64,000 bases of DNA from Bog-756 sp963699055 (GCA_963699055.1 CAVOTA010000003.1:62001-126000), one strand, 5' to 3'. Shown: positions 50,032-59,276, counted from the first letter of the stretch. Numbers and translations are program-made. Notes: a model not told the origin generated them from the sequence alone.

Positions 50032-50895
50032 TCAGCCCGTGGCCAGGCCGAGGGCGGCGTAGATCTCGCGGGTCGCGCTGGAACGGTTGAGCGTGTAGAA
50101 GTGCAGCCCGGGCACGTCGGTCGCCAGCAGCTGCTCGCACAGCTCGGTGGCACACGTCACACCCTCGTGGCGTACCGCCTCGGCACCGCCCCGGGCCTCC
50201 GCCGCCTCGAGCCGGGCCACCATCCACGGGGGGACGGCGGCACCCATCTGGGCCATCCGGGGAACCGACGTCAGGCTGGTCACCGGCATGATCCCCGGCA
50301 GGACGGGCTTGGTGACCCCGCGTTCGGCGAGGTCGGCCACCAGGCCGGTGTACTCGGACGCCTCGAAGAAGAACTGGGTGATGGCGAAGTCGGCCCGGGC
50401 CAGCTTGGCCGCCAGGTGGTCGCGGTCGCCCGCCAGGTCGGCCGAGAGCGGGTGGCCGGTCGGCTGGGCGGCCACCCCGACGGAGAACCCGCCGATGGCC
50501 CGGGCCAGCTCCACCAGGTCCGAGGCGTGGGTGAGCTCGCCGACGGCGGCGTCGGAATCGGTCGGTGGGTCCCCGCCCAGGGCCATCAGGTTCTCGACCC
50601 CGGCCCGGCGCAGCTCGACCAGGATCTCGGCGAGCTCCAGGCGGGTGTGGGCGACGCAGATCAGGTGGGCCATCGGGACCAGGTTCGTCGTGCGCAGCAT
50701 GCCCGTGACCAGGTCCACCGTGCGCCGGCGCGACTCGGCACCCCCGCGGTAGGTGACCGAGACGAACGACGGGCCGAGGGGCTCGAGGTCGCGCAGCGTG
50801 GCCACCAGGGTCGTCTGCTCGGCATCGTTCTTCGGCGGGAAGAACTCGAACGAGTAGGTCTTGCCCTTCTCGAGGAGGTCGGCGATGCGGGTCAT
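50032..50895 (-). CDS. metF: 5,10-methylenetetrahydrofolate reductase
   Basis: Reduces methylene-tetrahydrofolate to methyl-tetrahydrofolate for methionine synthesis, with FAD. A 287-residue TIM barrel: YSFEFFPPKNDAEQ carries the catalytic Glu, then VSVTYRGGAESRRRT, NLMALGGDPP and FAITQFFFEASEY. C terminus: GLHFYTLNRSSATREIY. It is the single-domain bacterial form. TAGGCT lies 9 nt before the ATG. Confidence 0.95.
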   Translation of the reverse strand: MTRIADLLEKGKTYSFEFFPPKNDAEQTTLVATLRDLEPLGPSFVSVTYRGGAESRRRTVDLVTGMLRTTNLVPMAHLICVAHTRLELAEILVELRRAGVENLMALGGDPPTDSDAAVGELTHASDLVELARAIGGFSVGVAAQPTGHPLSADLAGDRDHLAAKLARADFAITQFFFEASEYTGLVADLAERGVTKPVLPGIMPVTSLTSVPRMAQMGAAVPPWMVARLEAAEARGGAEAVRHEGVTCATELCEQLLATDVPGLHFYTLNRSSATREIYAALGLATG

Positions 50896-50904
50896 GGTCC
50901 GAAC

Positions 50905-50910
50905 AGCCTA
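50905..50910 (-). promoter_or_regulatory. -10 box (TAGGCT) of metF
   Basis: TAGGCT ends 9 nt before the ATG at 50895. Confidence 0.4.
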
Positions 50911-50969
50911 CTGCCGCACACCGTCCGGGCACGAGGGCCGGGGGTCGGCGCGGGTCCGGTCGACCGCGG

Positions 50970-51785
50970 TCAGCGACGGTCGGTGGACGGGGCGACGTGG
51001 GCCTGCAGACGGGCCAGCGCTCCCTGCAGCTCGGCGTCGCGGTCCCGTCGCGCCTGGTCGGCCTGGGCCAGCTGCTCACCGGTCGGGGCGCCGGCACCGT
51101 GGCGCAGCAACCGGTCGGCCTCGATGGCGAAGGCCAGCCCCCGCAGCGCCCCGGCCGCCGTGGTGGCCGAGCCGCCCGCCGCCGGGTCGGGGGCGGTGGA
51201 GCCCGCGTGCTCGAGCGCCGTCGCCGCCTTCTCCACCTGGACGGCGACCGACCCCCGCAGCTCGGCGTCCTCGGCGGTGGCCGACGGCGACAGCAGCGCC
51301 TCGCGGGCCAGCCGGGCGTCGCTGACCGCCGGCAGCGCCCGGCGTCGCCAGGCGTCGGTGGCCGCCTTCCGGTTCCGGGACACGAGGAGCACGATGACGA
51401 CGACGATGGCCAGGACCAGGACGACCACCAGGGCGATCAGGCCCCACGGTGTGTTCGACGACGTCGTCGTGGCGGGCACCGTCGTGGTGGTGGTGGACGG
51501 GTGGGTCGTGGTGGTGGTGGACGTGGTGGTGGTCGGGTGCGTGGTGGACGTGGTGGTGGTGGTCGACGACGTGGTGGTGGTCGGCAGCGTCGAGGTCGTC
51601 GCCGGGACCGACGTCGTCGTATCCGGCACGGTCGTCGTGGTGTCGACGAGGACGGCGGTGGTCGGGGACGGGGCGGCCACGGCCGGTGCCGCCGGACCGA
51701 GCAGGCAGACGGCAGTGACGGCGGCACCCGCGACGGCCCGGCCGAGCCGGAGCAGCGGACGCCGGGCCGGGTGTCCTGCGGTCAT
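50970..51785 (-). CDS. Membrane-anchored Thr-rich stalk protein
   Basis: A 271-residue membrane protein: signal peptide (about 1-38, cleaved near PAVAAPS), an extracytoplasmic stalk of mostly Thr/Ser/Pro (about 40-110, many TTTT runs), one transmembrane helix (about 115-137, WGLIALVVVLVLAIVVVIVL) and a basic, helical cytosolic tail. The function is unknown; it resembles surface-exposed sensor or adhesin-type proteins. Its start overlaps the stop of the cupin gene (ATGA), so it is the third gene of a folD-cupin-stalk operon. Confidence 0.78.
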   Translation of the reverse strand: MTAGHPARRPLLRLGRAVAGAAVTAVCLLGPAAPAVAAPSPTTAVLVDTTTTVPDTTTSVPATTSTLPTTTTSSTTTTTSTTHPTTTTSTTTTTHPSTTTTTVPATTTSSNTPWGLIALVVVLVLAIVVVIVLLVSRNRKAATDAWRRRALPAVSDARLAREALLSPSATAEDAELRGSVAVQVEKAATALEHAGSTAPDPAAGGSATTAAGALRGLAFAIEADRLLRHGAGAPTGEQLAQADQARRDRDAELQGALARLQAHVAPSTDRR

Positions 51786-52159
51786 GTCCCCGACCTCCCG
51801 TAGTCGTCCTCGAGCCGGACGATGTCGTCCTCCCCGAAGTACTCGCCGTGCTGGACCTCGACGAACACCACCGGTGTGTCCGAGGCGTTCTCGATCCGGT
51901 GGTCCGTGCCCACCGGGATGTCGACGGCGGCGCCGGCGGGCACCTCGCGCCGTTCCCCGTCGAGCGTCACCACCGCCGTCCCGTGGACGATGAACCAGTG
52001 CTCCGACCGCCGGGCGTGGCGTTGGTAGCTGAGGCGCCGGCCGGGGTCGACCTCGATGCGCTTGACCTTGAAGGTCGGCTCGTCGTCGAGCACCGTGTAG
52101 GTGCCCCACGGGCGGCGGTCGGTCTCCTGGCCGAGCTCGTTGCGGGTGACCTCGCTCAT
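51782..52159 (-). CDS. Cupin-domain protein, mannose-6-phosphate-isomerase-like
   Basis: A 125-residue cupin resembling the C-terminal isomerase domain of ManC/type II phosphomannose isomerases: RRPWGTYTVLDDEPTFKVKR, then RLSYQRHARRSEHWFIVHG with the metal ligands, and IPVGTDHRIENASDTPVVFVEVQ. As a free domain it may isomerise a sugar phosphate or just bind it. Overlaps folD upstream and the stalk gene downstream by 4 bp each. Confidence 0.87.
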   Translation of the reverse strand: MSEVTRNELGQETDRRPWGTYTVLDDEPTFKVKRIEVDPGRRLSYQRHARRSEHWFIVHGTAVVTLDGERREVPAGAAVDIPVGTDHRIENASDTPVVFVEVQHGEYFGEDDIVRLEDDYGRSGT

Positions 52160-53010
52160 GCGGCACGCTCCGCGGCCCGCACGGCGTTGCGCAGCAGCAT
52201 CGCCCGGGTCATCGGTCCGACCCCGCCGATGCGCGGGGTGATCCACCCGGCGACCTCGGCCACTCCTTCGTCGACGTCGGACAAGAGCTTCTTCCCTTCC
52301 CACGAGGTGCCGGCGCCCACCACGGCGGCGCCCGGCTTGATCATGTCGGCCGTGACCAGTCCGGCCCGGCCGGCGGCGGCCACCACCACGTCCCCCTGGC
52401 GCACCAGTCCGGCCAGGTCCTCCACCCCGGTGTGGACGACCGTGACGGCGGCGTTGCAGCCGGGACGCTTCATGGCCAGCAGGAGGGCCAGCGGACGCCC
52501 GATGGTGAGCCCGCGCCCGATGACCACGACGTGCTTGCCCTCGACGGGGACGTCGTTGGCGGCCAGGAGCTCCACGATGCCGGCGGGCGTGCACGGCAGC
52601 GGGCCGTTGGCCCCCATGACCAGGCGCCCGAGGTTGACCGGGTGGAGTCCGTCCACGTCCTTGTCGGGGTCGACGGCGAGCAGCGTCCGCTCCTCGTCGA
52701 GCCCGCCGGGCAGCGGCAGCTGGACGAGGTAGGCGTGGATGGCCGGGTCGGCGTTGAAGCGGGCCACGGTGGCGTCGAGCTCCTCCTGGGACACGTCGGC
52801 GGGCAGGTGCTCGTGGGCCGACACGATGCCCACCTCGGCGCAGTCGGCGTGCTTCATGGCCACGTAGCGGGCGCTCGGGCCGTCGTCGCCCACCAGGATG
52901 GTGCCGAGACCGACCGCGACGCCGGCACCGCGCAGCCGGGCCACCCGGTCGGTCACCTCGGCGCGCACCCGAGCGGCCAGCAACTCACCGTCCAGCAGGG
53001 TCGCCGTCAT
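52156..53010 (-). CDS. folD: Methylenetetrahydrofolate dehydrogenase / cyclohydrolase FolD
   Basis: Bifunctional enzyme giving 10-formyl-tetrahydrofolate from methylene-tetrahydrofolate with NADP+. The 284-residue protein has the substrate motif SARYVAMKHADCAEVGI with the catalytic Lys, QLPLPGGLDEE, the NADP-binding VVIGRGLTIGRP and PRIGGVGPMT. GGGAGAG precedes the ATG. It shares an operon with a cupin and a stalk protein and lies beside purH and purN, which need its product. Confidence 0.94.
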   Translation of the reverse strand: MTATLLDGELLAARVRAEVTDRVARLRGAGVAVGLGTILVGDDGPSARYVAMKHADCAEVGIVSAHEHLPADVSQEELDATVARFNADPAIHAYLVQLPLPGGLDEERTLLAVDPDKDVDGLHPVNLGRLVMGANGPLPCTPAGIVELLAANDVPVEGKHVVVIGRGLTIGRPLALLLAMKRPGCNAAVTVVHTGVEDLAGLVRQGDVVVAAAGRAGLVTADMIKPGAAVVGAGTSWEGKKLLSDVDEGVAEVAGWITPRIGGVGPMTRAMLLRNAVRAAERAA

Positions 53011-53106
53011 CGTCTCTCCCTCACACCTGGTCCCCTCGTGCCCACGTCGTGCCGGCCGCCCACGCCGGGCCCGGTGCGACGTGCGGTGGCCGCGCCGGGA
53101 CCCGGC

Positions 53107-54672
53107 TCAGTGCCGGAAATGACGCTCGCCGCCTGCCATGACCATAGCGATCCCGGCCTCGTCGGCAGCGGCAATCACCTCGTCGTCCCGGATCGAGCCG
53201 CCCGGCTGGACCACCGCCGACACCCCGGCGTCGGCCAGGACCAGCAGGCCGTCCGGGAAGGGGAAGAAGGCGTCCGAGGCGGCCGCACCGCCCCGGGCCC
53301 GCTCCCCCGCCTTCTCCACGGCGATCTGCGCCGCCACCACCCGCGACTGCTGGCCGGCGCCCACGCCGACGGCCTGGGCCCCGGTGACCACGGCGATGGC
53401 GTTCGACGTGGTGCGGGCGCAGACCTTCCAGGCGATCCGGAGGTCCCGCCACTCCTGGTCGGTCGGCTGGCGCGCCGTGACCACCTGCCACGTCGACGGG
53501 TCGACCAGGAAGCGGTCGGCGTCCTGGACCAGCACGCCGGCGCCCAGGAACCGGTACTGGCGGACCAACGGCTCGGGCGTGGGGGCGGACAGCAGCCGGG
53601 TGGCCTTGCGCTTGGAGGACAGCTGCGCCAGGGCGTCGTCGTCGTAGGCGGGGGCGATGATCACGTCGGCCTGGGGGCCCGCGGCGATGGCCTCGGCCAC
53701 CGCCGCCGTCACCCGCCCGCCGATGGCCACGATGCCGCCGAAGGCCGACTGGGGATCGCAGGCCAGGGCCCGCTCGTAGGCCCGGACCAGGTCCGGGTCG
53801 AGGGCGGCGCCGCACGGGTTGGCGTGCTTGATGATGGCCACGGCCCGGTCGTCCGGTCCCGACGGCAGCTCGTGCACCAGCCGCCAGGCGGCGTCGGCGT
53901 CGAACACGTTGAGGTACGAGAGCTCCTTGCCGCCGTACTGGACGACCTCGTCCCACCAGGAGCGCTGGCCCACCACGCGGTAGCGGGCGCCGTGCTGGTG
54001 CGGGTTCTCGCCGTAGCGGAGGGACCCGGCCCGTTCGAGGGTCAGGTGGATCGACTCCGGCAGCAGCGTGGCCACGGCCAGGTCCGAGGTGCCCGCCGCG
54101 TCCTCCTCGGCCAGCTCCTCCTGTTCGCGCTCGTCGAGCCACGCCACGATGGCGGCGTCGTAGCCGGCCGTGTGGGCGAAGGCCTGGCGGGCCAGGCGGC
54201 GGCGCGTGGCGAGCGAGACGGACCCGTTGGTGCGGAGCTCCTCGAGGAGCGGGCCGTACTCGTCGGGGTCGACGACCACGGCGACGTGGTCGTGGTTCTT
54301 GGCCGCCGCCCGGACCATGGTGGGACCGCCGACGTCGATGAGCTCGATCGAGGGGTCCGACGTGAACGGGTAGAGGTTGCACACCACCAGGTCGATGAGA
54401 CCGATCCCCAGCCGGTCGAGGGCGTCCAGGTGGTCGGGCTTCGAGCGGTCGGCCAGGATGCCGCCGTGGATCACCGGGTGCAGGGTCTTGACCCGTCCGC
54501 CCAGCATCTCGGGGGCACCGGTGAGCTCGGACACCTCGACGTGGTCGATCCCGGCGGCGGACAGCGCCGCCGAGGTACCGCCGCTCGAGACGAGCTCCCA
54601 GCCCAGGGCGGTGAGCCCCCGTGCCAGGTCCTCGATCCCGGTCTTGTCGTAGACGGACAGCAGTGCCTTCAT
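53107..54672 (-). CDS. purH: Bifunctional AICAR transformylase / IMP cyclohydrolase PurH
   Basis: Catalyses the last two steps of IMP synthesis, using 10-formyl-tetrahydrofolate. The 521-residue protein has an N-terminal IMP cyclohydrolase domain (VYDKTGIEDLARGL, SGGTSAAL, GRVKTLHPVIHGGIL) and a C-terminal transformylase domain (IKHANPCGAAL with the catalytic Lys/His, DPQSAFGG, and the end FFPFPDGLLVLADAGV). The ATG overlaps the purN stop by 4 bp. Confidence 0.96.
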   Translation of the reverse strand: MKALLSVYDKTGIEDLARGLTALGWELVSSGGTSAALSAAGIDHVEVSELTGAPEMLGGRVKTLHPVIHGGILADRSKPDHLDALDRLGIGLIDLVVCNLYPFTSDPSIELIDVGGPTMVRAAAKNHDHVAVVVDPDEYGPLLEELRTNGSVSLATRRRLARQAFAHTAGYDAAIVAWLDEREQEELAEEDAAGTSDLAVATLLPESIHLTLERAGSLRYGENPHQHGARYRVVGQRSWWDEVVQYGGKELSYLNVFDADAAWRLVHELPSGPDDRAVAIIKHANPCGAALDPDLVRAYERALACDPQSAFGGIVAIGGRVTAAVAEAIAAGPQADVIIAPAYDDDALAQLSSKRKATRLLSAPTPEPLVRQYRFLGAGVLVQDADRFLVDPSTWQVVTARQPTDQEWRDLRIAWKVCARTTSNAIAVVTGAQAVGVGAGQQSRVVAAQIAVEKAGERARGGAAASDAFFPFPDGLLVLADAGVSAVVQPGGSIRDDEVIAAADEAGIAMVMAGGERHFRH

Positions 54673-55334
54673 GGGGTGGTCTCCTCCGGTGCGTGGGTCG
54701 TCGGCGATGCTCCCCCACCGACGGCCCGGGGTGCCAGGTCGTCGACGAAGGTGCGGATGGTGGCGGGGTAGAGCGTGCGCTCCACCGCCTTGATGCGCTC
54801 GTGCAGGCTGGCCTCGGTGTCGTCCGTCCGGACGGCCACGGCGGCCTGGGCCAGGATCGGGCCGGTGTCCATCTCCAGGTCGGCCACGTGGACGGTGGTC
54901 CCCGTCTCGGACACGCCGGCGGCCAGGGCGTCGCGCACGGCGTGCCAGCCCGGGAACGCCGGCAGCAGCGCCGGGTGCGTGTTCAGGATGCGCCCCGGGT
55001 AGGCGTCGTGCACGGGCTGGGCCAGCACGGTGCCGTAGCCGGCCATCACCACGACGTCGATGTCCGCCTCCACCAGGACCCCGGTGACGGCACGGGTGTA
55101 CGCCTCGCGGTCGAAGCCGGCACCGAACCCCCCGAACCCGGCCCGATCGACCAGGACCGCCGGGATCCCGGCGTCGGCGGCGACCTCCAGGGCACGGCAC
55201 GGACGGTCGGCCACGACGAGGCGGACGGGGAGGTCGGTGTCCACGATGGCCTCCAGGATGGTGCCGCTCCCGGAGGCCAGCACGCCGATGCGGACGGGCG
55301 GCGGCGCGGCGTCGGAGGGCGATCCGGGGGTCAC
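54669..55334 (-). CDS. purN: Phosphoribosylglycinamide formyltransferase PurN
   Basis: Formylates glycinamide ribonucleotide with 10-formyl-tetrahydrofolate, step 3 of purine synthesis. The 221-residue protein has VLASGSGTILEAI (the usual Asn of GSGTNL is Ile here), VVMAGYGTVLAQP, the catalytic NTHPALLPAFPGWHAVRDAL and the Asp-bearing HVADLEMDTGPILAQA. GTG start, leaderless promoter; purH follows with a 4-bp overlap. Confidence 0.94.
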   Translation of the reverse strand: MTPGSPSDAAPPPVRIGVLASGSGTILEAIVDTDLPVRLVVADRPCRALEVAADAGIPAVLVDRAGFGGFGAGFDREAYTRAVTGVLVEADIDVVVMAGYGTVLAQPVHDAYPGRILNTHPALLPAFPGWHAVRDALAAGVSETGTTVHVADLEMDTGPILAQAAVAVRTDDTEASLHERIKAVERTLYPATIRTFVDDLAPRAVGGGASPTTHAPEETTP

Positions 55335-55340
55335 GGCCGC

Positions 55341-55346
55341 ACGCTA
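55341..55346 (-). promoter_or_regulatory. -10 box (TAGCGT) of the purNH operon
   Basis: TAGCGT ends 6 nt before the GTG at 55334. Confidence 0.5.
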
Positions 55347-55698
55347 CCAGCGCCCCTGACGGCCGGTCCCACCCGGAGGGCGGCACACCGGGCGCGACCG
55401 GCCGCCCGGTGCGGTGCAGCGGACGGCGCGATCGCCAGATCCCGTCCGGGGGGACGGGACGAGGTGCCCCGGGGATGTCGCCCCTCGGCCTGCCCACCGA
55501 GCGGGGCTCGACATCTCCGGGTCCCCCCTGCCCTGGGGAATTGCCCCTCGTTACCGGTTCCATCGGCCGGTGTGGGCGCGAACCGAAGGCCCGGACGCGC
55601 TCTGAACCGAAGTTGCAACCGAAGTCCCGCGACCGTGGGCCGAGGTCCCGGTCCGGACGGGCGGTGCGACGGAGCGGTACGACGACCCGCGTCCGGGG
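55347..55698. other. Intergenic region between purN and the HAD gene
   Basis: About 350 bp, holding the upstream part of the purNH promoter. A GTCCGGGGGGAC-like hairpin occurs near 55447-55458. I see no riboswitch, RNA gene or credible open frame. Confidence 0.35.
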
Positions 55699-56355
55699 TC
55701 AGGGGACCGGGTGGCCCAGGCCGGCGAGCGCCGCCTCGTCGAATCCCTCGAGGGAGGGGAGCACCAGGTCGCAGAAGCCCCAGCGGGGTGACGCCCGGGC
55801 GTCGGGTTCGGGCACGGCGACGACCCGCATGCGGGCCGCCTTGGCCGAGATGGCCCCGTTGAACGAGTCCTCGAAGGCCAGGCAGGCCGTCGGGTCGACG
55901 CCGAGCTTGGCCGCGGTGGACAGGTAGGCGCCGGGGTGGGGCTTGCCGAGCGGCTCCCACTCGGCGGAGTGCCACGCCGACATCGACGCCGAGATGCCGA
56001 GGCGGTCCAGGGCGGCCTCGATCACCAGTGCGTAGGAGCCCGAGCACACGGCCATCGGGATCGACCGGCGGCGGCACAGCTCGATCACGTCGAGGGCGCC
56101 CGGCATCGGCTGCCCCTCGGCCTCCACCAGCTGGGCCACCCGGGCGGTGACGGCCCGCTCCACCTCGACCGGCGTCAGCGAGTCCCACGGGTGCCGGTCC
56201 CACCAGTGGCGCACGGCGTCGTCGATCCGCAGCCCCATCGTCTGACGGACGTCGACCTCGGTCAGGTGCAGCCCCACCGATCCGAACACCTCGATCTCGG
56301 CGCGGCGCCAGAACGGCTCGGAGTCGATCAGCAGCCCGTCGAGGTCGAACACCAC
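55699..56355 (-). CDS. HAD-superfamily sugar-phosphate phosphatase, HxpB/YniC-like
   Basis: A 218-residue HAD phosphatase acting on hexitol or sugar phosphates, by family. HAD motif I is VFDLDGLLIDSEPFW (nucleophile Asp), motif II CSGSYA, the Lys is in GKPHPGAYL and motif IV is FEDSFNGAISAKAA. The residue pattern follows E. coli HxpB closely through PWDSLTPVEVERAV. The start is uncertain: a GTG at 56355 puts the first strand right at the N terminus; the frame is open back into sucD, so a slightly longer protein translated by coupling is possible. Confidence 0.85.
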   Translation of the reverse strand: MVFDLDGLLIDSEPFWRRAEIEVFGSVGLHLTEVDVRQTMGLRIDDAVRHWWDRHPWDSLTPVEVERAVTARVAQLVEAEGQPMPGALDVIELCRRRSIPMAVCSGSYALVIEAALDRLGISASMSAWHSAEWEPLGKPHPGAYLSTAAKLGVDPTACLAFEDSFNGAISAKAARMRVVAVPEPDARASPRWGFCDLVLPSLEGFDEAALAGLGHPVP

Positions 56356-56432
56356 CGCCCCTACCGGATGTCCGGCGAGCGCGTCCGCGGACGGTACGCC
56401 GGCCGGCGGGTGCGGGGTGTCCGGGGTGGTCG

Positions 56433-57323
56433 TCAGCCCAGGTTCCGGACGACGTCGACCATGGCCTCGCCGGCCTCGGTCGGGTTGAGGGCCACGGTGA
56501 CGCCGGCGGCCGAGAGCGCGTCCATCTTGGCCTGGGCCGTTCCCTTGGATCCCGAGATGATGGCGCCGGCATGGCCCATCTTGCGGCCCGCGGGGGCGGT
56601 GACCCCGGCCACGTAGGACACGACCGGCTTGGTGACCGACGAGGCGATGAACTCGGCGGCCTCCTCCTCGGCGGACCCACCGATCTCCCCGATCATCATG
56701 ATGGCCCGGGTGTCGGGGTCGGCCTCGAAGGCGGCCAGGCAGTCGATGAAGCTGGTGCCGGGGACCGGGTCGCCGCCGATGCCCACACAGGTGGTCTGGC
56801 CGACCCCCTGCTGGCTCAACTCGTGGAGCGCCTGGTACGTGAGGGTGCCCGACCGGCTGACGATGCCGACCGGACCGCCCGCCAGGGCGATGTCGCCCGA
56901 GGTGATCCCGATGTTGCACTTGCCCGGGGAGATGATGCCGGGACAGTTCGGCCCGAGCAGCCGGGTGCCGGGGAAGTCCCGCACCAGCCGGTTGTAGGCC
57001 AGCGCCTCGTCCTGGGCCGGGATGCCCTCGGTGATGCACACCACGAAGGGCACGCCGGCGGCGGCGGCCTCCACGATGGCGTCGGCCGCGAACTTGGGCG
57101 GCACCGAGATGAACGAGGCGTTGGCCCCGGTGGCCCCGACCGCCTCGGCCACGGTGGCGAAGATCGGGATGCCCTCGATCTCCTCGCCGCCGCGGTTCGG
57201 GTTGGTGCCGGCCACCACCTGGGTGCCGTAGGCCCGGTTGCGGAGGCCGTGGTAGAGGCCCTGGCTGGTGGGGCTGATCCCCTGCACCACGACCTTGGTG
57301 TTCTCGTCTACGAAGATGCTCAT
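56433..57323 (-). CDS. sucD: Succinyl-CoA synthetase alpha subunit
   Basis: Makes ATP or GTP from succinyl-CoA in the TCA cycle, with SucC. The 296-residue protein has the CoA-binding start (VVVQGISPTSQGLYH), the GPNCPGIISPGKCNIG loop and the phospho-His in RKMGHAGAIISGSKGTA. Its ATG overlaps the sucC stop by 4 bp. Confidence 0.96.
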   Translation of the reverse strand: MSIFVDENTKVVVQGISPTSQGLYHGLRNRAYGTQVVAGTNPNRGGEEIEGIPIFATVAEAVGATGANASFISVPPKFAADAIVEAAAAGVPFVVCITEGIPAQDEALAYNRLVRDFPGTRLLGPNCPGIISPGKCNIGITSGDIALAGGPVGIVSRSGTLTYQALHELSQQGVGQTTCVGIGGDPVPGTSFIDCLAAFEADPDTRAIMMIGEIGGSAEEEAAEFIASSVTKPVVSYVAGVTAPAGRKMGHAGAIISGSKGTAQAKMDALSAAGVTVALNPTEAGEAMVDVVRNLG

Positions 57324-58468
57324 GACTGGCCTCCAGCAAGGGCGACCGCCCGGCGGGCGGCATCGAGCATGGTCGGCTCGGCGACCAGGCGATCGGACAG
57401 GTGGGCGGCCAGGATCTCCCGGCCGGCCACGGCATTGGTGCCGTCGAGGCGGAGCACGATGGGCGAGCTGATCTCGACCCGGTCGAGCGCCTCGAGGACG
57501 CCCTTCGCCACCTCGTCGACGCGGGTGATGCCGCCGAAGATGTTGACGAAGATGGACTTGACGGCCGGGTCCGAGTTGATGACCTCGAGCGCCGCCGCCA
57601 TCACGTCGGCGTTGGCGCCGCCGCCGATGTCCAGGAAGTTGGCCGCCGAGCCTCCGCACTGGTTGACCACGTCGAGCGTGCTCATGGCCAGGCCGGCCCC
57701 GTTGGCGATGATGCCCACCGAGCCGGACAGCCCGATGTAGTTGAGACCGCGCTCCTTGGCCCGCGTCTCGCGCTCGTCCTCGACGTCGCTTCCGGCGAAC
57801 TCCTCCCACTCGGGGTGGCGGTAGGCGGCGTTGTCGTCGAGGGTCACCTTGGCGTCGAGGGCGTGCACGCGGCCCTCGGGGGTGAGGATCAGCGGGTTGA
57901 TCTCGGCGAGGTCGCAGTCACCCTCGGTGTAGCAGGTGTAGAGCTTGACCAGCAGCTCGGCCGCCTGCTCCCGGGCCTCCTCGTCGAGGTTCGCCCGGGC
58001 CACCCACGCCGTGGCGGCCTCGGGGCTCAGCCCGTCGACCGGGTCGATGTGGACGATGGCGATGGCGTCGGGGTTGGTGACGGCCACCTCCTCGATCTCC
58101 ACGCCGCCCTCGGCGGACAGCATGCCGAGGTGCTTCTTGGCGCTGCGGTCCAGCGTGAAGCTGGCGTAGTACTCCTTGGCGATGTCCGAGGCGTGCTCGA
58201 CCCACAGGCGCTGGACCACGTGGCCCTTGATGTCGAGTCCGAGGATGTTGCCGGCGTGCAGCCGGACCTCGTCGACGTCGGCGGCGAGCTTGACGCCGCC
58301 GGCCTTGCCGCGGCCACCCACCTTCACCTGTGCCTTCACGACCACCGGGTACCCCGAGGCCTCGGCCTGGGCCACGGCCTGGTCGACCGTGTCGGCCACC
58401 CCTCCGTTGGAGATGGGGATGCCGTACCGGGCGAAGTACTGCTTACCCTGGTATTCGAAGAGATCCAC
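57320..58468 (-). CDS. sucC: Succinyl-CoA synthetase beta subunit
   Basis: Nucleotide-binding subunit of succinyl-CoA synthetase. The 382-residue protein starts VDLFEYQGKQYFARYGIPIS with an ATP-grasp fold; VVKAQVKVGGRGKAGGVKL is the glycine-rich loop, and AEINPLILTPEGRVHALDAK and NIFGGITRVDEVA are typical. The GTG at 58468 has GAGGAA upstream. It forms an operon with sucD. Confidence 0.96.
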   Translation of the reverse strand: MDLFEYQGKQYFARYGIPISNGGVADTVDQAVAQAEASGYPVVVKAQVKVGGRGKAGGVKLAADVDEVRLHAGNILGLDIKGHVVQRLWVEHASDIAKEYYASFTLDRSAKKHLGMLSAEGGVEIEEVAVTNPDAIAIVHIDPVDGLSPEAATAWVARANLDEEAREQAAELLVKLYTCYTEGDCDLAEINPLILTPEGRVHALDAKVTLDDNAAYRHPEWEEFAGSDVEDERETRAKERGLNYIGLSGSVGIIANGAGLAMSTLDVVNQCGGSAANFLDIGGGANADVMAAALEVINSDPAVKSIFVNIFGGITRVDEVAKGVLEALDRVEISSPIVLRLDGTNAVAGREILAAHLSDRLVAEPTMLDAARRAVALAGGQS

Positions 58469-58635
58469 CGGATCCGTTCCTCTCTGCCTGTTCGGCTGGT
58501 TCTGATTGGGACTGCCTGCGATCGGTGCTGCGGGTGCTGCGTACGCCCGGGTCCGGACGCTCCGCTGCGGCGCGTGGGCGCCGGTCGGCCGGGGGGAGGA
58601 GGACGGCCGGCGGGACGGGCCCGGGCCGGATGGGG

Positions 58636-59070
58636 TCAGGCGACCTCGCCGCTCTCCCCCTCGGCGCCGCCCTCGCGCTCGTCGAGCGCCTCGCCCAGCC
58701 ACGCGCCGATGGCCGGGAGGGGTGCGCCCGGGGTGAAGACCTCGGCCACGCCCATCTCCTTGAGGACCGGGATGTCGGCCTCGGGGATGATCCCCCCGAC
58801 CAGCACGAGCACGTCGTCACGACCCTGCTCGCGCAGGCCCTCGATCACCCGGGGGACCAGGGTCAGGTGGGCCCCGGACAGCAGGGACAGCCCCACGGCG
58901 TCGGCGTCCTCCTGGATGACGGCCTGGACCACCTGGTCGGCCGTCTGGTGGAGGCCCGTGTAGATGACCTCGAAGCCGGCGTCGCGGAGGGCCCGTGCGA
59001 TCACCTTGGCCCCACGGTCGTGACCGTCGAGGCCGGGTTTTGCGACTACCACTCGATAGGGGCGCTTCAC
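58636..59070 (-). CDS. Methylmalonyl-CoA mutase C-terminal (cobalamin-binding) subunit
   Basis: A 144-residue B12-binding protein: VVVAKPGLDGHDRGAKVIAR carries the DxHxxG lower-ligand motif, then SLLSGAHLTLVPRVIEGL and LVLVGGIIPEADIPVLKEMG complete the Rossmann-like domain. It corresponds to the small subunit of mutases in which catalytic and cobalamin domains are separate proteins (methylmalonyl- or isobutyryl-CoA mutase type). The large subunit is not in this window. Upstream are a TAGTAT box (59079-59084) and a short palindrome (CTGACGG-G-CCGTCAG, 59089-59103). Confidence 0.88.
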   Translation of the reverse strand: MKRPYRVVVAKPGLDGHDRGAKVIARALRDAGFEVIYTGLHQTADQVVQAVIQEDADAVGLSLLSGAHLTLVPRVIEGLREQGRDDVLVLVGGIIPEADIPVLKEMGVAEVFTPGAPLPAIGAWLGEALDEREGGAEGESGEVA

Positions 59071-59078
59071 GGCGGGAG

Positions 59079-59084
59079 ATACTA
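59079..59084 (-). promoter_or_regulatory. -10 box (TAGTAT) of the B12-binding subunit gene
   Basis: TAGTAT ends 8 nt before the GTG at 59070. The 15-bp palindrome CTGACGGGCCGTCAG at 59089-59103 lies between the presumed -10 and -35, a position suited to a repressor. Confidence 0.45.
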
Positions 59085-59276
59085 CGCGCTGACGGGCCGT
59101 CAGGCCCATCCGGGCACCGGGCCCACTCGGCCGGGGCGCCGTCGGGACCCCGGCGGAACACCCGGGCGTCCACCTCGGGGGTCCCGAGGCCCTACCCTGT
59201 GGGTGCCCCACCTCCCTTTTCGAGAGGCCCGTTCCGACCCCGACGCGGGAGTGACCCGACCACCCATGAGGACCAC

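Noticed and set aside
51470..51680. Repetitive GGTGGT/GACGTC-rich DNA, possibly a repeat array or CRISPR
   Set aside because: It is the low-complexity Thr-rich stalk of the membrane protein; there are no regular spacers.
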